This document shows, piece by piece, positions 52,796 through 63,630 of a stretch of DNA of 64,000 nucleotides (positions are counted from its first letter, which is position 1; every line of letters begins with the position of its first letter). The DNA lies in contig WYCW01000004.1 of the NCBI GenBank assembly GCA_011392765.1, positions 799,667-863,666 of the forward strand, given 5' to 3'. Below the pieces are notes generated by a model. It was given only the letters and a program-made list of their open reading frames with translations, made no database searches and was not told the DNA's origin. This DNA comes from Candidatus Thiosymbion ectosymbiont of Catanema sp. Cochon2018. GTDB lineage: Bacteria > Pseudomonadota > Gammaproteobacteria > Chromatiales > Chromatiaceae. The position numbers and the translations under genes are program-made.

Positions 52796-53998
52796 ATGAG
52801 CATCAAGATACTGCTGGGCGTAAGCGGCGGGATCGCGGCCTACAAAGCGGCCGAGTTGGTGCGGCGCCTGGGTGAACGTGGGGCCGAGGTGCGGGTGGTC
52901 ATGACGGCCGCGGCCCGATCCTTCATTACGCCGCTGACATTGCAGGCGCTGTCGGGCCACGAGGTACGCTGCGACCTCCTGGACCCGGGCGCGGAGGCGG
53001 GGATGGACCACATCGAGCTCGCACGCTGGGCGGACCTGGTGCTGGTGGCGCCCGCGACCGCTGACCTCATGGCGCGCCTGGCCGCCGGTCTGGCCGACGA
53101 TCTACTGACTACCCTCGCCCTGGCCACCACGGCGCCGCTCGTCCTGGCCCCGGCCATGAATCATCGCATGTGGCTTAACCCGGCGACACAGGAGAATCTG
53201 GCCCGCTTGCGGGACCGGGGGGTGCGGATACTGGGACCGGCGGAAGGTGATCAGGCCTGTGGCGAGTGGGGTCCCGGCCGCATGCTGGAGCCCGGCGAGA
53301 TCCTGGATGCCCTCGTGCTCGGCGCCGACTCACAGCTCGCGGGAAGGCAGGTCTTAGTCACCGCGGGTCCGACCCGGGAGGCCCTGGACCCGGTCCGTTA
53401 CCTCAGCAACCGCAGCTCCGGCCGCATGGGGTATGCATTGGCCGAGTCCCTCGCCGCCCGTGGCGCTGAGGTCACTATGGTCAGCGGGCCGAGCGCCCTG
53501 GCCGTGCCCCATAGGGTGGAGCTGGTGGCGGTGGAGTCGGCATTGGAGATGGAGGCGGCGGTGATGGCACGGATCGGGGCCTGCGATCTCTTTGTCGCCG
53601 CCGCCGCGGTTTCCGATTACCGTCCGCAGGCGACGGCGGAGGAGAAGATCAAGAAGAACCAGGCGGAGCTGCACCTGCACCTGGTCAAGAACCCGGACAT
53701 CCTGGCGCGGGTCGCAGCCCTGAACGGAGGCCCCTTCACCGTCGGCTTCGCCGCCGAGACCCGAGACCTGGAGGAACAGGCGCGCACCAAGCTCGCGGCC
53801 AAGGGACTGGATATGATCGCGGCGAATCTGGTCGGCGGCGAGACGGGGGGATTCGAACGCCCGGAAAACGCCTTGCTGGTGCTATGGCCCGGCGGGCGCA
53901 GATCGCTTCCCCTCGGCCCCAAGGCCCGATTGGCGGAGGCCCTGAGCGATCTGATCGTGGAGCGCTATCTTGCCGACGCTGCAAGTCAAGATTCTTGA
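52796..53998 (+). CDS. coaBC: Bifunctional phosphopantothenoylcysteine decarboxylase/synthase
   Basis: Two steps of coenzyme A synthesis. Residues 1-190 are Coa[21 protein letters not shown] (FMN site), [15 protein letters not shown] and the catalytic Cys in [12 protein letters not shown]. Residues about 190-400 are Coa[56 protein letters not shown] with the active-site lysines, and VGFAAETRD. Length 400 is normal. Overlaps dut by 29 bp. Confidence 0.97.
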   Translation: MSIKILLGVSGGIAAYKAAELVRRLGERGAEVRVVMTAAARSFITPLTLQALSGHEVRCDLLDPGAEAGMDHIELARWADLVLVAPATADLMARLAAGLADDLLTTLALATTAPLVLAPAMNHRMWLNPATQENLARLRDRGVRILGPAEGDQACGEWGPGRMLEPGEILDALVLGADSQLAGRQVLVTAGPTREALDPVRYLSNRSSGRMGYALAESLAARGAEVTMVSGPSALAVPHRVELVAVESALEMEAAVMARIGACDLFVAAAAVSDYRPQATAEEKIKKNQAELHLHLVKNPDILARVAALNGGPFTVGFAAETRDLEEQARTKLAAKGLDMIAANLVGGETGGFERPENALLVLWPGGRRSLPLGPKARLAEALSDLIVERYLADAASQDS

Positions 53999-54425
53999 TC
54001 CCCGGCTGGGTCGGGACTACCCCTTACCGGAGTATGCCACCGCCGGTTCCGCGGGCCTGGACCTGCGGGCGATGCCGGAACAGCCGCTGGACCTGGGGCC
54101 CGGACAGTGCGAGCTGATTCCCACCGGCATGGCGATCCATATCGCCGAGCCGGGCCTTGCGGCCCTGATTCTGCCGCGCTCGGGATTGGGGCATAAGCAC
54201 GGAATCGTTCTGGGGAACCTGGTCGGTCTGATCGATTCCGACTACCAGGGACTGCTGTATGTCTCCTGTTGGAACCGGGGCAAGGCTCGATTCCGCATCG
54301 CGGTGGGCGAGCGGATTGCCCAGCTGGTGCTGGTCCCGATCCTGCACGCAAATCTGCAGGTCGTCGAGGCCTTTACCGACTCTGAGCGCGGTGCCGGTGG
54401 GTTCGGCCATACGGGGCGCCGTTGA
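53970..54425 (+). CDS. dut: dUTP pyrophosphatase
   Basis: 151 residues, trimeric dUTPase with its five motifs: [39 protein letters not shown] and [10 protein letters not shown]. Hydrolyses dUTP to dUMP, protecting DNA from uracil. Follows coaBC as in many proteobacteria. Confidence 0.97.
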   Translation: MPTLQVKILDPRLGRDYPLPEYATAGSAGLDLRAMPEQPLDLGPGQCELIPTGMAIHIAEPGLAALILPRSGLGHKHGIVLGNLVGLIDSDYQGLLYVSCWNRGKARFRIAVGERIAQLVLVPILHANLQVVEAFTDSERGAGGFGHTGRR

Positions 54426-54535
54426 TCCGGATGGAATCCTTCTGCGTTCCTTCACCGGCGCCATTTTTTCCATACTCAATCCGCCTTGGGCTGTCCCGCA
54501 ATCCTACGGGCTCGCGGGATTTTCAGGGGAGGTTT

Positions 54536-54640
54536 AGCCGCAAATAAACGCAAATGGACGCAAATAGATCAGGAATTGTCGATGGTGGCGGGCCGATTTC
54601 GACCGATTTGCGTTCATTGGCGTTCATTTGCGGCAAAAAA
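54536..54640. repeat. Hairpin of tandem CGCAAAT-type units
   Basis: CCGCAAATAAACGCAAATGG ... ATTTGCGTTCATTGGCG TTCATTTGCGG: arms of three degenerate 10-11-bp units around a 45-bp loop. Same structural class as 24138 and 46393 but with a different unit. Confidence 0.8.
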
Positions 54641-54692
54641 TAATTCCCATGTTGTCGGTACTTCGGCACCGCTGTACCCGGGATTTTTCAAC

Positions 54693-54834
54693 CAATGCTA
54701 TTAAGTTAGCTGTTGGCCACTTAGAGAAAACTACGAATCACGCGAATTTCCGCGAATCGCTTCGCGAGGATTCGCGTGATTCGTAGTTTCTTCTCTTACT
54801 TTGCCGACCGGTAGTGCTTAACTTAATGGCATTG
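54693..54834. mobile_element. IS4/IS231-like miniature transposon, copy 2, with 10-bp target duplication
   Basis: 142 bp in reverse orientation relative to copy 1. Ends CAATGCTATTAAGTTA and TAACTTAATGGCATTG, flanked by ATTTTTCAAC (54683-54692, 54835-54844). The interior hairpin is again CTACGAATCACGCGAAT with inner GCGAATCGCTTCGC. Confidence 0.87.
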
Positions 54835-54878
54835 ATTTTTCAACCCCCAACTCCGGTTGCGTCGGTCGAATCCCATAA

Positions 54879-55859
<981 letters not shown>

Positions 55860-55990
55860 CTTTCGGCTGCCAGTCGCCGGTAGGGTGGGCTGTGCCCACC
55901 GACGGATGAATAAATACCCACGGTTCCCGGCATCGGTTACACTCCATTCCTTCGTGAACGTTTCGATCTGCGCCCGGCCTTAGATCCCGC

Positions 55991-57790
55991 ATGTCCTACC
56001 AGGTGTTGGCACGTAAATGGCGCCCCAGGTCCTTCGCGGACATGGTGGGTCAGGACCATGTGGTAAGGGCCCTCGGCAACGCCCTGGAGCAGGGGCAGCT
56101 CCACCACGCCTACCTGTTCACCGGTACCCGGGGGGTGGGCAAGACGACGCTGGCCCGTATCTTGTCCAAGGCGTTGAATTGCGACCAGGGCCTGAGCTCC
56201 CGACCCTGCGGCCAGTGCGGCGCCTGTCGGGAGATCGACGAGGGGCGGTTCGTAGACCTGCTGGAGGTGGATGCGGCGTCGCGGACCAAGGTCGATCAGA
56301 CCCGCGAGTTGCTCGATAATGTCCCCTTCGCTCCGGTCAAGGGCCGATTCAAGGTATACCTCATCGACGAGGTACATATGTTTTCGGCCCACAGCTTCAA
56401 CGCCCTGCTGAAGACGCTGGAGGAACCGCCACCGCACGTGAAGTTTCTGCTCGCCACCACCGACCCGCAGAAGGTGCCGGCGACGGTGCTCTCGCGCTGT
56501 CTTCAGTTCAACCTGAAACGCTTGGTGCCGGAGCAGATCGCCGACCGGTTCGCACGCATCCTGGAGGCGGAGGACATCGCGTTCGAGCCGCAGGCCCTGC
56601 CCCTGCTGGCACACGCGGCGGATGGCAGCATGCGGGATGGGTTGAGCCTGCTCGATCAGTCCATCGCCTTCGGCGGCGGGCGGGTGGCCGAGGATGAGGT
56701 ACGGACCATGCTGGGTACCGTCGGCCGGGAGCTGGGGTTGGACCTGCTCCAGGCCCTCGCCGGGCTGGATCGGCCCGCACTGCTGGACGAGGTAACCCGC
56801 ATCGCGGAACTGACCCCGGATTTCGCCGGGGTGTTGCAGGAGCTGATTGGCCTGTTGCACCGGGTCGCCCTCTACCAGGAGGTACCGGCAACCCTCAGGG
56901 AGGAGGATCCCGATCGCGACCGCATCGCGGACCTGGCGGGACAGTTGGCCCCGGAAGATGTGCAGCTCTTTTACCAGATCGCCCTCCTGGGGCAACAGGA
57001 TTTGCCGTTGGCCCCGGACCCGCGCACCGGGACCGAGATGGTCCTGCTGCGCATGCTCACCTTCCGACCCGATCCCGGGGAGGTGACAGGGGCGGAGCGG
57101 GGACATCGAAAGCCACCGACCCGATCGCCGGTCCCGCCGCGAGGAGATGTCCGGGGGGGGACGCCCACCCCGCGGGAAGGGTCACCCGCCGGGCGAGTGA
57201 CGGCACCCCGGTCGATCGGATCCGGAGGTCCGGCGCAGGCCCCGCAGGGCGCGGTCGCTCCGCTGCCACCCACCGCATCCGGCGAGGACGATTGGGCCGC
57301 GGAACCTCAGGGGGACGACACTTCGCCGCTGCAAGTAGCGGCGGCGGTTGCGGAAACGACTGCATCCGGGACTTGCCCGCGGGGGCCGACGGGTCCCAAC
57401 GGTTTGCATAGTCCCGAAGATTGGCACCGCATCGTCTCGGAGTTGGGGCTCGGCGGGGTAGCAAGTCAGCTCGCGAACAACTGCGAGCTGGGCGGCTGGG
57501 ATGGAAAGCGACTGGCCCTGACGCTGGACCCCGAGTGTCAAAATCTGCGGGTCCCCTTTGCGGAGGAACGGCTGAAGGGGGCCCTGGCCGGGGTATTGGG
57601 CGAGGGGCTCAAGGTGGAGATCCACATCTCCCCCCCGGAACGCGAGACGCCGGCTCGGCGCCAAGTCCGTCATCGGGCCGAGCACCAGGTCCAGGCCGAG
57701 GCCCTGATGGAGAATGACCCGGTGGCACGGTTCCTCCGGGACGAGCTGGATGCCCGCTGGGTGCCCGGCAGTATCGAGCCGACGCAATAG
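55991..57790 (+). CDS. dnaX: DNA polymerase III subunit gamma/tau
   Basis: Clamp-loader ATPase of 599 residues. Walker A TGTRGVGKTTLARIL (about residue 45), zinc-module cysteines in NCDQGLSSRPCGQCGAC, Walker B VYLIDEVHMFS, sensor SRC in VLSRCLQFNLKRL. After about residue 365 comes a Pro/Gly-rich linker and a C-terminal tau-like domain (DWHRIVSELGLGGVASQLAN). I did not look systematically for a frameshift site producing gamma. First gene of dnaX-ybaB-recR. Confidence 0.96.
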   Translation: MSYQVLARKWRPRSFADMVGQDHVVRALGNALEQGQLHHAYLFTGTRGVGKTTLARILSKALNCDQGLSSRPCGQCGACREIDEGRFVDLLEVDAASRTKVDQTRELLDNVPFAPVKGRFKVYLIDEVHMFSAHSFNALLKTLEEPPPHVKFLLATTDPQKVPATVLSRCLQFNLKRLVPEQIADRFARILEAEDIAFEPQALPLLAHAADGSMRDGLSLLDQSIAFGGGRVAEDEVRTMLGTVGRELGLDLLQALAGLDRPALLDEVTRIAELTPDFAGVLQELIGLLHRVALYQEVPATLREEDPDRDRIADLAGQLAPEDVQLFYQIALLGQQDLPLAPDPRTGTEMVLLRMLTFRPDPGEVTGAERGHRKPPTRSPVPPRGDVRGGTPTPREGSPAGRVTAPRSIGSGGPAQAPQGAVAPLPPTASGEDDWAAEPQGDDTSPLQVAAAVAETTASGTCPRGPTGPNGLHSPEDWHRIVSELGLGGVASQLANNCELGGWDGKRLALTLDPECQNLRVPFAEERLKGALAGVLGEGLKVEIHISPPERETPARRQVRHRAEHQVQAEALMENDPVARFLRDELDARWVPGSIEPTQ

Positions 57791-57844
57791 ATGCGCCACC
57801 GCACCGCAGACCGGTGGCAACGAGCACCAAGAGGTAACCCAAAG

Positions 57845-58168
57845 GTGAAAGGCGAACTAGGCAATATCCTCAAGCAGGCCCAGAAAATGCAGGAGGAGCT
57901 GCAGAAGACCCAGGAGCGACTGACCCAGGAAGAGGTCGCGGGCGAATCCGGCGGGGGCATGGTGAGAGTGACCATGAACGGCAGGCACGAGGTCAAACGG
58001 ATCGAGATCGACCCCTCGCTTCTGGAGGACGATAAGGAGATGTTGGAAGACTTGGTGGCGGCGGCGGTCAATGCCGCCGTGCAGCGGGTCGCAGAGAAGA
58101 TGCAGGAGGGCATGGCGGGCCTGACCGCCGGGTTGCAACTGCCGCCGGGGATGAAGCTCCCCTTCTGA
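57845..58168 (+). CDS. ybaB: YbaB/EbfC nucleoid-associated protein
   Basis: 107 residues. GTG 57845 gives [20 protein letters not shown], the family start; the in-frame ATG 57791 adds 18 atypical residues. [20 protein letters not shown] and the Gly-Met-rich C-terminus are typical. Dimeric DNA-binding protein between dnaX and recR. Confidence 0.93.
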   Translation: MKGELGNILKQAQKMQEELQKTQERLTQEEVAGESGGGMVRVTMNGRHEVKRIEIDPSLLEDDKEMLEDLVAAAVNAAVQRVAEKMQEGMAGLTAGLQLPPGMKLPF

Positions 58169-58171
58169 GCC

Positions 58172-58774
58172 ATGACGGAACGCTCCCTGCTCAACCAGCT
58201 CGTCGCGGCCTTGCGTTGCCTGCCGGGCGTCGGTCCTAAATCGGCGCAACGGATGGCCTTCCACCTCCTGGAACGGGACCGGGAGGGGGGGCGTCATCTG
58301 GCCTCCGTCCTGGACGCGGCCATGGCGCGTATCAGGCGCTGCAGGCGTTGCCGTACCTTGAGCGAGCAGGAACTATGCAATCTGTGTGCCAAACCCGACC
58401 GGGATGACTCCCTGTTGTGCGTGATCGAGCATCCCTCCGAGATCGTTGCCATCGAGCAGGCCACGGATTTTCGCGGACGCTACTTCGTGCTCGGCGGTAG
58501 ACTCTCGCCGCTCGACGGCATCGGACCGGAGGAGCTGGGCCTGGATCTGCTCGAGATCCAGCTGCGGGAACGGGAGATCAAAGAACTGATCCTGGCCATC
58601 AGCCCCACGGTGGAGGGTAGCGCCACCTCGCACTTTATCGCTGGTATCGCGGCCCGCTACCAGGTCCGGACGACTCGCATCGCCCACGGGGTTCCACTGG
58701 GAGGAGAGTTGGAATATGTAGACGGCGGCACTCTGGCCCACGCCTTTGCCGGTCGCCAAAGTGTGGAGCCCTGA
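58172..58774 (+). CDS. recR: Recombination protein RecR
   Basis: 200 residues: helix-hairpin-helix [19 protein letters not shown], a C4 zinc finger ([16 protein letters not shown]), and a Toprim domain ([34 protein letters not shown]). Works with RecF/RecO to load RecA at gaps. Confidence 0.97.
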   Translation: MTERSLLNQLVAALRCLPGVGPKSAQRMAFHLLERDREGGRHLASVLDAAMARIRRCRRCRTLSEQELCNLCAKPDRDDSLLCVIEHPSEIVAIEQATDFRGRYFVLGGRLSPLDGIGPEELGLDLLEIQLREREIKELILAISPTVEGSATSHFIAGIAARYQVRTTRIAHGVPLGGELEYVDGGTLAHAFAGRQSVEP

Positions 58775-58910
58775 ACATCGGCTCCGAGTACAACATCCGG
58801 ACCTTTTCGACGCTAGCGGGAGATCCGCCGGAAAGGCGTGCCCTCGACGCGGATCCGGGGCACTTCGAATTTCTCAAGGTGGCCTTCATACGGCAATGGA
58901 GCATACGCCC

Positions 58911-59255
58911 ATGTCAGACACACTGTTCAGTAAAATAGCAGCCGGTGACATCCCGGCGGATATCGTCTACCAGGACGAAGATGTCGTAGCCTTTCGGGAT
59001 ATCGGGCCCCAGGCACCGACCCATGTGTTGGTGATACCGCGCAAGCCGATCCCGACCATCAACGACCTCGAGCCGGGGGATGCGGAGCTGGTGGGGAAGT
59101 TGTTTCTCGCCGCCAAGAAGATCGCCGCGGACGAGGGCATCGCCAAGGCTGGTTACCGCACTGTGATCAACTGCAATGCAGCCGGCGGCCAAAGCGTATA
59201 CCATCTGCATCTCCACCTGTTGGGTGGACGCCCCATGCAATGGCCGCCCGGCTGA
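58911..59255 (+). CDS. HIT-family nucleotide hydrolase (HinT-like)
   Basis: 114 residues from ATG 58911: LFSKIAAGDIPADIVYQDED, FRDIGPQAPTHVLVIPRKPI and the histidine triad HLHLHLLGGRPMQWPPG. Hydrolyses purine nucleoside phosphoramidates. The longer frame beginning at 58746 overlaps recR and lacks family sequence. Confidence 0.94.
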   Translation: MSDTLFSKIAAGDIPADIVYQDEDVVAFRDIGPQAPTHVLVIPRKPIPTINDLEPGDAELVGKLFLAAKKIAADEGIAKAGYRTVINCNAAGGQSVYHLHLHLLGGRPMQWPPG

Positions 59256-59344
59256 TGCCGGGTAACAGGTACTTTGCCTGGCTGCGTTCAGGCATTAGTA
59301 TGCTACTAGGGCACCGGGATCGGGGATCTACCAAAACGAAATCG

Positions 59345-60115
59345 ATGACGGCCAAATCAGAATCAGAAGGGAATGCTCCTTCCGCAGTGGTCGAGCTCAA
59401 GGCGGCGGCCTTTACCCTGCCCGTTATTCGCCTGCTCGATACCGACATGGATACAGTGGCGGAGCAGCTCGGTGCGAAAGTAGACCAGGCGCCGGAGTTT
59501 TTCCGCAATGCACCAGTGGTGGTCGATCTCTCGGCCCTCCCCGCGGGCGCGGACGAGGTCCAGTTTCCCCTGTTGGTGGGTCTCCTGCGCGGACACGGCA
59601 TGATCCCCGTGGGCGTGCGCGGCGGCAATGCTTCGCAGAACCGGGCCGCCGAGGTCATGGAACTGGCGATCATGAGCGAGACCGCTACCCGCAACCCCAG
59701 GCAGGTCACCACCAAGCCGGCGTCAAAACCCGCCGCCCCGGCGCAGACCGCCGAGCGGCTACCGGAGACTACCAAGCCGGTCACGGGGGGAAGCTTCAAG
59801 TTGATAACGCATCCGATACGATCGGGCCAACGCGTTTACACCAGGGAGGGGGACCTCTCGGTCGTGGGCCCCATCAGCTCGGGGGCCGAGCTGATGGCCG
59901 ACGGCAACATTCATATCTATGGTCCCTTGCGCGGTCGGGCCATGGCCGGCATGAACGGCGATACCCAGGCTCGGATCTTCTGTCAGAGTCTGGAGGCGGA
60001 GCTGGTCTCGGTAGCCGGCCGCTACCGCGTCAGCGAGAATATACCGACCACCCTCAGGGGGGTACCGGTGCAGATCTTCCTGGACCAGGAAGTATTGCGG
60101 ATAGAAAAACTCTGA
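59345..60115 (+). CDS. minC: Septum-site inhibitor MinC
   Basis: 256 residues from ATG 59345. N-terminal domain with FTLPVIRLLDTDMDTVAEQL and FRNAPVVVDLSALP that antagonises FtsZ; a linker rich in Pro/Ala/Lys; C-terminal beta-helix (RSGQRVYTREGDLSVVGPIS, GAELMADGNIHIYGPLRGRA, MAGMNGDTQARIFCQSLEAE) that binds MinD. Confidence 0.96.
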   Translation: MTAKSESEGNAPSAVVELKAAAFTLPVIRLLDTDMDTVAEQLGAKVDQAPEFFRNAPVVVDLSALPAGADEVQFPLLVGLLRGHGMIPVGVRGGNASQNRAAEVMELAIMSETATRNPRQVTTKPASKPAAPAQTAERLPETTKPVTGGSFKLITHPIRSGQRVYTREGDLSVVGPISSGAELMADGNIHIYGPLRGRAMAGMNGDTQARIFCQSLEAELVSVAGRYRVSENIPTTLRGVPVQIFLDQEVLRIEKL

Positions 60116-60264
60116 TGCCCGGTCGACCCGGCCAGGCTCGGTTTGGAACCGGATAACGCAGTCTCCTGGTTCCTATGGTTTCAGTCGCCGGCAACGGCGG
60201 TGCATTTCGGTACCGCGGGAAGCGCTGAATCAATGCGATCACACGCCTTAAGGAGGGCGGAACC

Positions 60265-61074
60265 TTGGCGAGAATTATCGTTATCACGTCCGGCAAGGGC
60301 GGCGTCGGTAAGACCACGACCAGTGCTGCGCTGGCGATGGGCTTGGCGCAGCGGGGCAGCCGCACCGCGGTGGTCGATTTCGACGTCGGTCTTCGCAATC
60401 TGGACCTGATCATGGGCTGTGAGCGCCGCGTGGTCTATGACTTCATCAACGTAATCAACGGGGAAGCGAGCCTCAACCAGGCCCTGATCCGCGACCGGCG
60501 CTGCGACGACCTGTTCGTACTGCCGGCATCCCAGACCCGGGACAAAGAGGCACTGACTAAGGAGGGTGTAGGCAAGGTCCTGGATGACTTGTCCCAAACC
60601 TTCGACTATGTCGTCTGCGACTCGCCCGCCGGCATCGAGCACGGGGCGACCATGGCCATGTACTACGCGGACGACGCAGTAGTGGTCACCAATCCGGAAG
60701 TCTCCTCGGTGCGCGACTCGGACCGCATGCTCGGCATCCTGGCAAGCAAGTCCCGCCGTGCCGAGACCGGCAATGAACCCATCCGCGAGTATCTCCTGCT
60801 GACCCGCTATTCACCGGAGCGAGTCGCCAACGGTGAAATGCTCGGTCTCGAAGACGTGCAGGAGATCCTGTCCCTGGACCTGCTCGGGGTGATCCCCGAG
60901 TCCATGTCCGTGCTCAACGCCTCCAACGCGGGCATACCCGTGATCCTGGACTCGGAAAGCGACGCCGGACAAGCCTACGGCGACATGGTTGCCCGCTACC
61001 TGGGCGAGGAACTCCCGCACCGTTTCCTCGAGGTTCGGAAAAAGGGCCTCTTCAGCCGATTTTTCAAGGAGTGA
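60265..61074 (+). CDS. minD: Septum-site ATPase MinD
   Basis: 269 residues from TTG 60265. The deviant Walker A is TSGKGGVGKTTTSAAL; also VDFDVGLRNLDLIMGCERRV and DSPAGIEHGA. The C-terminal amphipathic helix (LFSRFFKE) anchors it to the membrane. An AAGGAGGG ribosome site 12 bp upstream supports the TTG start. Confidence 0.97.
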   Translation: MARIIVITSGKGGVGKTTTSAALAMGLAQRGSRTAVVDFDVGLRNLDLIMGCERRVVYDFINVINGEASLNQALIRDRRCDDLFVLPASQTRDKEALTKEGVGKVLDDLSQTFDYVVCDSPAGIEHGATMAMYYADDAVVVTNPEVSSVRDSDRMLGILASKSRRAETGNEPIREYLLLTRYSPERVANGEMLGLEDVQEILSLDLLGVIPESMSVLNASNAGIPVILDSESDAGQAYGDMVARYLGEELPHRFLEVRKKGLFSRFFKE

Positions 61075-61077
61075 GCC

Positions 61078-61341
61078 ATGAGATTACTGGACATCTTCGC
61101 CTCATCGCGCCCCAAAGGTTCCTCCGCCATCGCCAAGGAACGGCTGCAGATCCTGGTGGCCCACGACCGCACCGAACGCGGTCGCCCGTCCTATCTGCCG
61201 ACCCTGCAGCGCGAACTCCTGGAAGTCATCCGCAAATATGCGGACGTGGATATGAACGCCGTATCCGTCAGCTACGAGCAGGAAGACAGCCGTGAGATCC
61301 TGGAGCTCAACATCATCCTGCCGGAAACCGCGCGGCGGTAA
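61078..61341 (+). CDS. minE: Division-site specificity factor MinE
   Basis: 87 residues: anti-MinCD helix region (SSAIAKERLQILVAHDRTER) and the topological-specificity domain (LQRELLEVIRKYADVDMNAV, LELNIILPE). 3 bp after minD. Oscillation with MinD places the division site at mid-cell. Confidence 0.97.
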   Translation: MRLLDIFASSRPKGSSAIAKERLQILVAHDRTERGRPSYLPTLQRELLEVIRKYADVDMNAVSVSYEQEDSREILELNIILPETARR

Positions 61342-61371
61342 TCCATCGGTCGCCAGCTACCAGTGCCGGCT

Positions 61372-61756
61372 ACCAGTTAAGTGTTACCGGCCAGCAAAAG
61401 AGAGGAAACCTCACCAATCACACGAATTTTCGCGGATTGATTCGCGCGATTCGTAGGTTGGGCAAAGCTCGTAGGATGCGGTGAGCGTGTGTTGTCCTTT
61501 CCGGACTGCACTACCGCTAGGCGCGAACCGCATCTTAGGACGGTGGGCGTGCCCAACACCGGTGTTGGGCACGGGCCATCCCTTGATGCGGTTCGCGCCC
61601 CCCCGTAGTGTCATCCTGATAAGACCTACCACACTCACCGCACCATCGATGCGGTTCGCGGTCGGAATTGGTGTAATCCTGCTACGGTATACCGCACTCA
61701 CCGCATCCTACTCGCCCAACCTACGACAAGCGGCCAGCAGCTAACTTAATGGCATT
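61372..61756. mobile_element. IS4-like miniature element (copy 3) split by a nested repeat cluster
   Basis: Left half 61372-61452 (degenerate end, GTTACCGGCCAGCAAAAG, CACGAATTTTCGCG) and right half 61725-61756 (GCGGCCAGCAGCTAACTTAATGGCATTG) match copies 1 and 2. Inserted between them is a GTAGGTTGGGC-ended element (61453-61724) that itself holds three GTAGGATGCGG palindromes (about 61470-61536, 61584-61645, 61647-61712) and a GTGCCCAACACCGGTGTTG hairpin. No clear target duplication. Confidence 0.75.
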
Positions 61757-61759
61757 GTG

Positions 61760-62365
61760 CTGCAACGCTACCCGCTCCCGCCGGCACGGGTGGTGCATAG
61801 CATCTACGTCACGCTTTGGGTTGAACTCCGGGGGTGATGGTCCGGCCATCGGCGATGATTTCAGCTGCGATCAGGATGGAGCATTTGCCGTGCCTCGAGA
61901 CGGGCGGCTTTCGTCCTCACGAGATTGGTACGCAGATCCGGCCTGTGCAAGGCGATCTTCGCGGTCAAATGGCCTCAGATATCAGATTGGAATTTGCTCT
62001 GCCGACGCAGGCCATCGGCGCGGAGCATCACGAGTTTCGGATCCCGGCGATGGGGTGGCCCCAGAAATTGGGGAACTGGATCATCGGCGTCGGAATGGTG
62101 CCCATGGCGGCCACCGTCCAACATCTCCAAGTAGAGTGTCTTGGTGGGAGTGGGCTCGGCACGTAAGGTATATAGCACCAATGCACGGATGCGGGTGATA
62201 ACGCAGGGCCAGCTCCGGGCACATACCCTACCGAAGTCCATGATCGAGTATTCGTCGATCCAGATGCTCATCGGTGGTAGTCTCCTGCCAGATGTCAGTC
62301 GTAGCTTCAGCGGACAGATTCCATGTCCCAAAATCCGGAAGAATGCCCGGTGGGTCTCGCGAAGG
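61760..62365. other. Non-repeat stretch with no assignable gene
   Basis: Frames of 110-150 codons are open on both strands (e.g. minus 61975-62331), but none shows a known motif or a persuasive ribosome site. It may be a decayed gene. Confidence 0.4.
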
Positions 62366-62367
62366 CA

Positions 62368-62519
62368 CCTTGGGACCCGGTCACAAATGAGTCAGTTTAT
62401 GCGGTGCACAAATGGATCGGGTCTTCCTGCACCCGATCGATTGACCTACAGCTCTCAGTTGGTTGGTGTAGGAGATGGGCCTACGGGAAGCTGTTGGGTT
62501 CATGCCTCGTCGGTCTACG
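62368..62519. mobile_element. CTAG-hairpin element, decayed copy
   Basis: Left end CACCTTGGGACCCGG with ACAAATGAGTCAG and GCGGTGCACAAAT; right end CATGCCTCGTCGGTCT, where the terminal hairpin is lost. The interior (GATCGGGTC...CCCGATCGATTGACCTAC, GTTGGTTGG, GGGCCTACGGGA) is a diverged form of the cargo in copies C and G. Confidence 0.65.
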
Positions 62520-62712
62520 AAATATCGTGCAATGGTTAGGCCAAGGAGCCGGATGCGCGAATTGCGCACGTCCGGATCTGTGAGAGCCGCAGGTGAGTAA
62601 TCGCCTGCGGCCACCCGGCCCCCAGCGAAGATGGCGAGTCAGGAGTAATGCACAGAACGTCTTTGGGCCAGCGGTCTGCGAGCGGTATCTTTTGCCTACG
62701 GGGACTACTCCG

Positions 62713-63255
62713 ATGACGGAAACCATGAAATACTGCGAGGTAACTCATATTAAACCGATGGGAGAAGGGTTAAGGGTCTGCATCGACTTTGTTGATACGC
62801 TCGTCCCAACGGAGGGCGTATTCGTCGGTAATACCGGATACGGTTACTTGTTATCCTTATCTGAAAGTGTCCCTACTGATACCTATCCTGCCAGGCCATT
62901 TAGAGTCAATGCAGGGGCCTTCCATCAGTATTTGTTGTTGGAGAAAGAAGAAACCTGCTATTTGAGTGAATTGAAGGCAGGTGACAGAGTTCCTGTCTAT
63001 TCCCGTGAAGGAATGAGAGTTATCTCGGTAGGGAGAGTTAAAATTGAACGCCGTGAGTTGCTGCGAGTCCAGTGCATGTGCGGCGATCGAGTACTTTCAA
63101 GTACGGTGCAGTCCTCCGATAGCGTGTGGTTCCTTGGTGAGGAAAATAGGGTTGATGCAAAAACGATCAAAGTAGGTGACAAGTTGATGTGCCGTCACGA
63201 CATCCCTGGGCGACACTTAGGGAAGCGAAAGGAAGAATACATAGAAGAAATTTAG
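62713..63255 (+). CDS. 3-dehydroquinate synthase II-like protein, C-terminal half only
   Basis: 180 residues from ATG 62713, preceded by GGGGAC. The whole length matches the C-terminal half of DHQ synthase II (AroB', PF01959): EVTHIKPMGEGLRVCIDFVD, LVPTEGVFVGNTGYGYLLSL, RPFRVNAGAFHQYLLLEKEE, CYLSELKAGDRVPVYSREG, ISVGRVKIERRELLRVQCM. The N-terminal barrel with the catalytic Lys and Asp residues is absent and upstream sequence is a mobile repeat, so it is either a truncated gene or a stand-alone domain. DHQ synthase II is mainly archaeal and in some bacterial secondary pathways. Confidence 0.72.
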   Translation: MTETMKYCEVTHIKPMGEGLRVCIDFVDTLVPTEGVFVGNTGYGYLLSLSESVPTDTYPARPFRVNAGAFHQYLLLEKEETCYLSELKAGDRVPVYSREGMRVISVGRVKIERRELLRVQCMCGDRVLSSTVQSSDSVWFLGEENRVDAKTIKVGDKLMCRHDIPGRHLGKRKEEYIEEI

Positions 63256-63304
63256 TCCCATAGATCATGGGCCACCCGGAGATCGGGCCAAAATTCAGAT
63301 GTTG

Positions 63305-63491
63305 AGGGTGTCGTAAAAGCCTAAATCGGGATCGGGATCGGGATCGAAATCGAGATTCCGAGTGCGATCCCGATCCCGATTTCGACCTACCCCGGCCCGC
63401 CAACGGCTGGTTGGGCGGAGAAGATGGGGCCTTACGGGAGAGGGGCTTTGGGGGCATCATGCCTCGTCGGTCTGAGGCGAAGCCTCGCTGG
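63305..63491. mobile_element. CTAG-hairpin element, copy G, left end damaged
   Basis: Right end CATGCCTCGTCGGTCTGAG, GCGAAGCCTCG and CTGG. The cargo palindrome is AAATCGGGATCGGGATCGGG ... CCCGATCCCGATTT, followed by CCAACGGCTGGTTGGGC, as in copy C. The left end (TGTTGAGGG...AAAAGCC) only partly matches. Confidence 0.68.
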
Positions 63492-63630
63492 ACATCGACG
63501 GGGAGCGATTTATCGGCTCTGCCGAGTGTCTTCTCAAGGCGTTCTGAACGGCGGTCGACGCACTGGTAGCGAAGTAATTCGCCATACCGGGTGACAAAGC
63601 GATTGAGCACCGATATACTTTTTTCCTCCG

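Noticed and set aside
61834..62331. Genes on either strand at 61.8-62.3 kb
   Set aside because: Open frames exist, but none shows a recognisable domain, a ribosome site or a clear coding bias, so no gene is called.
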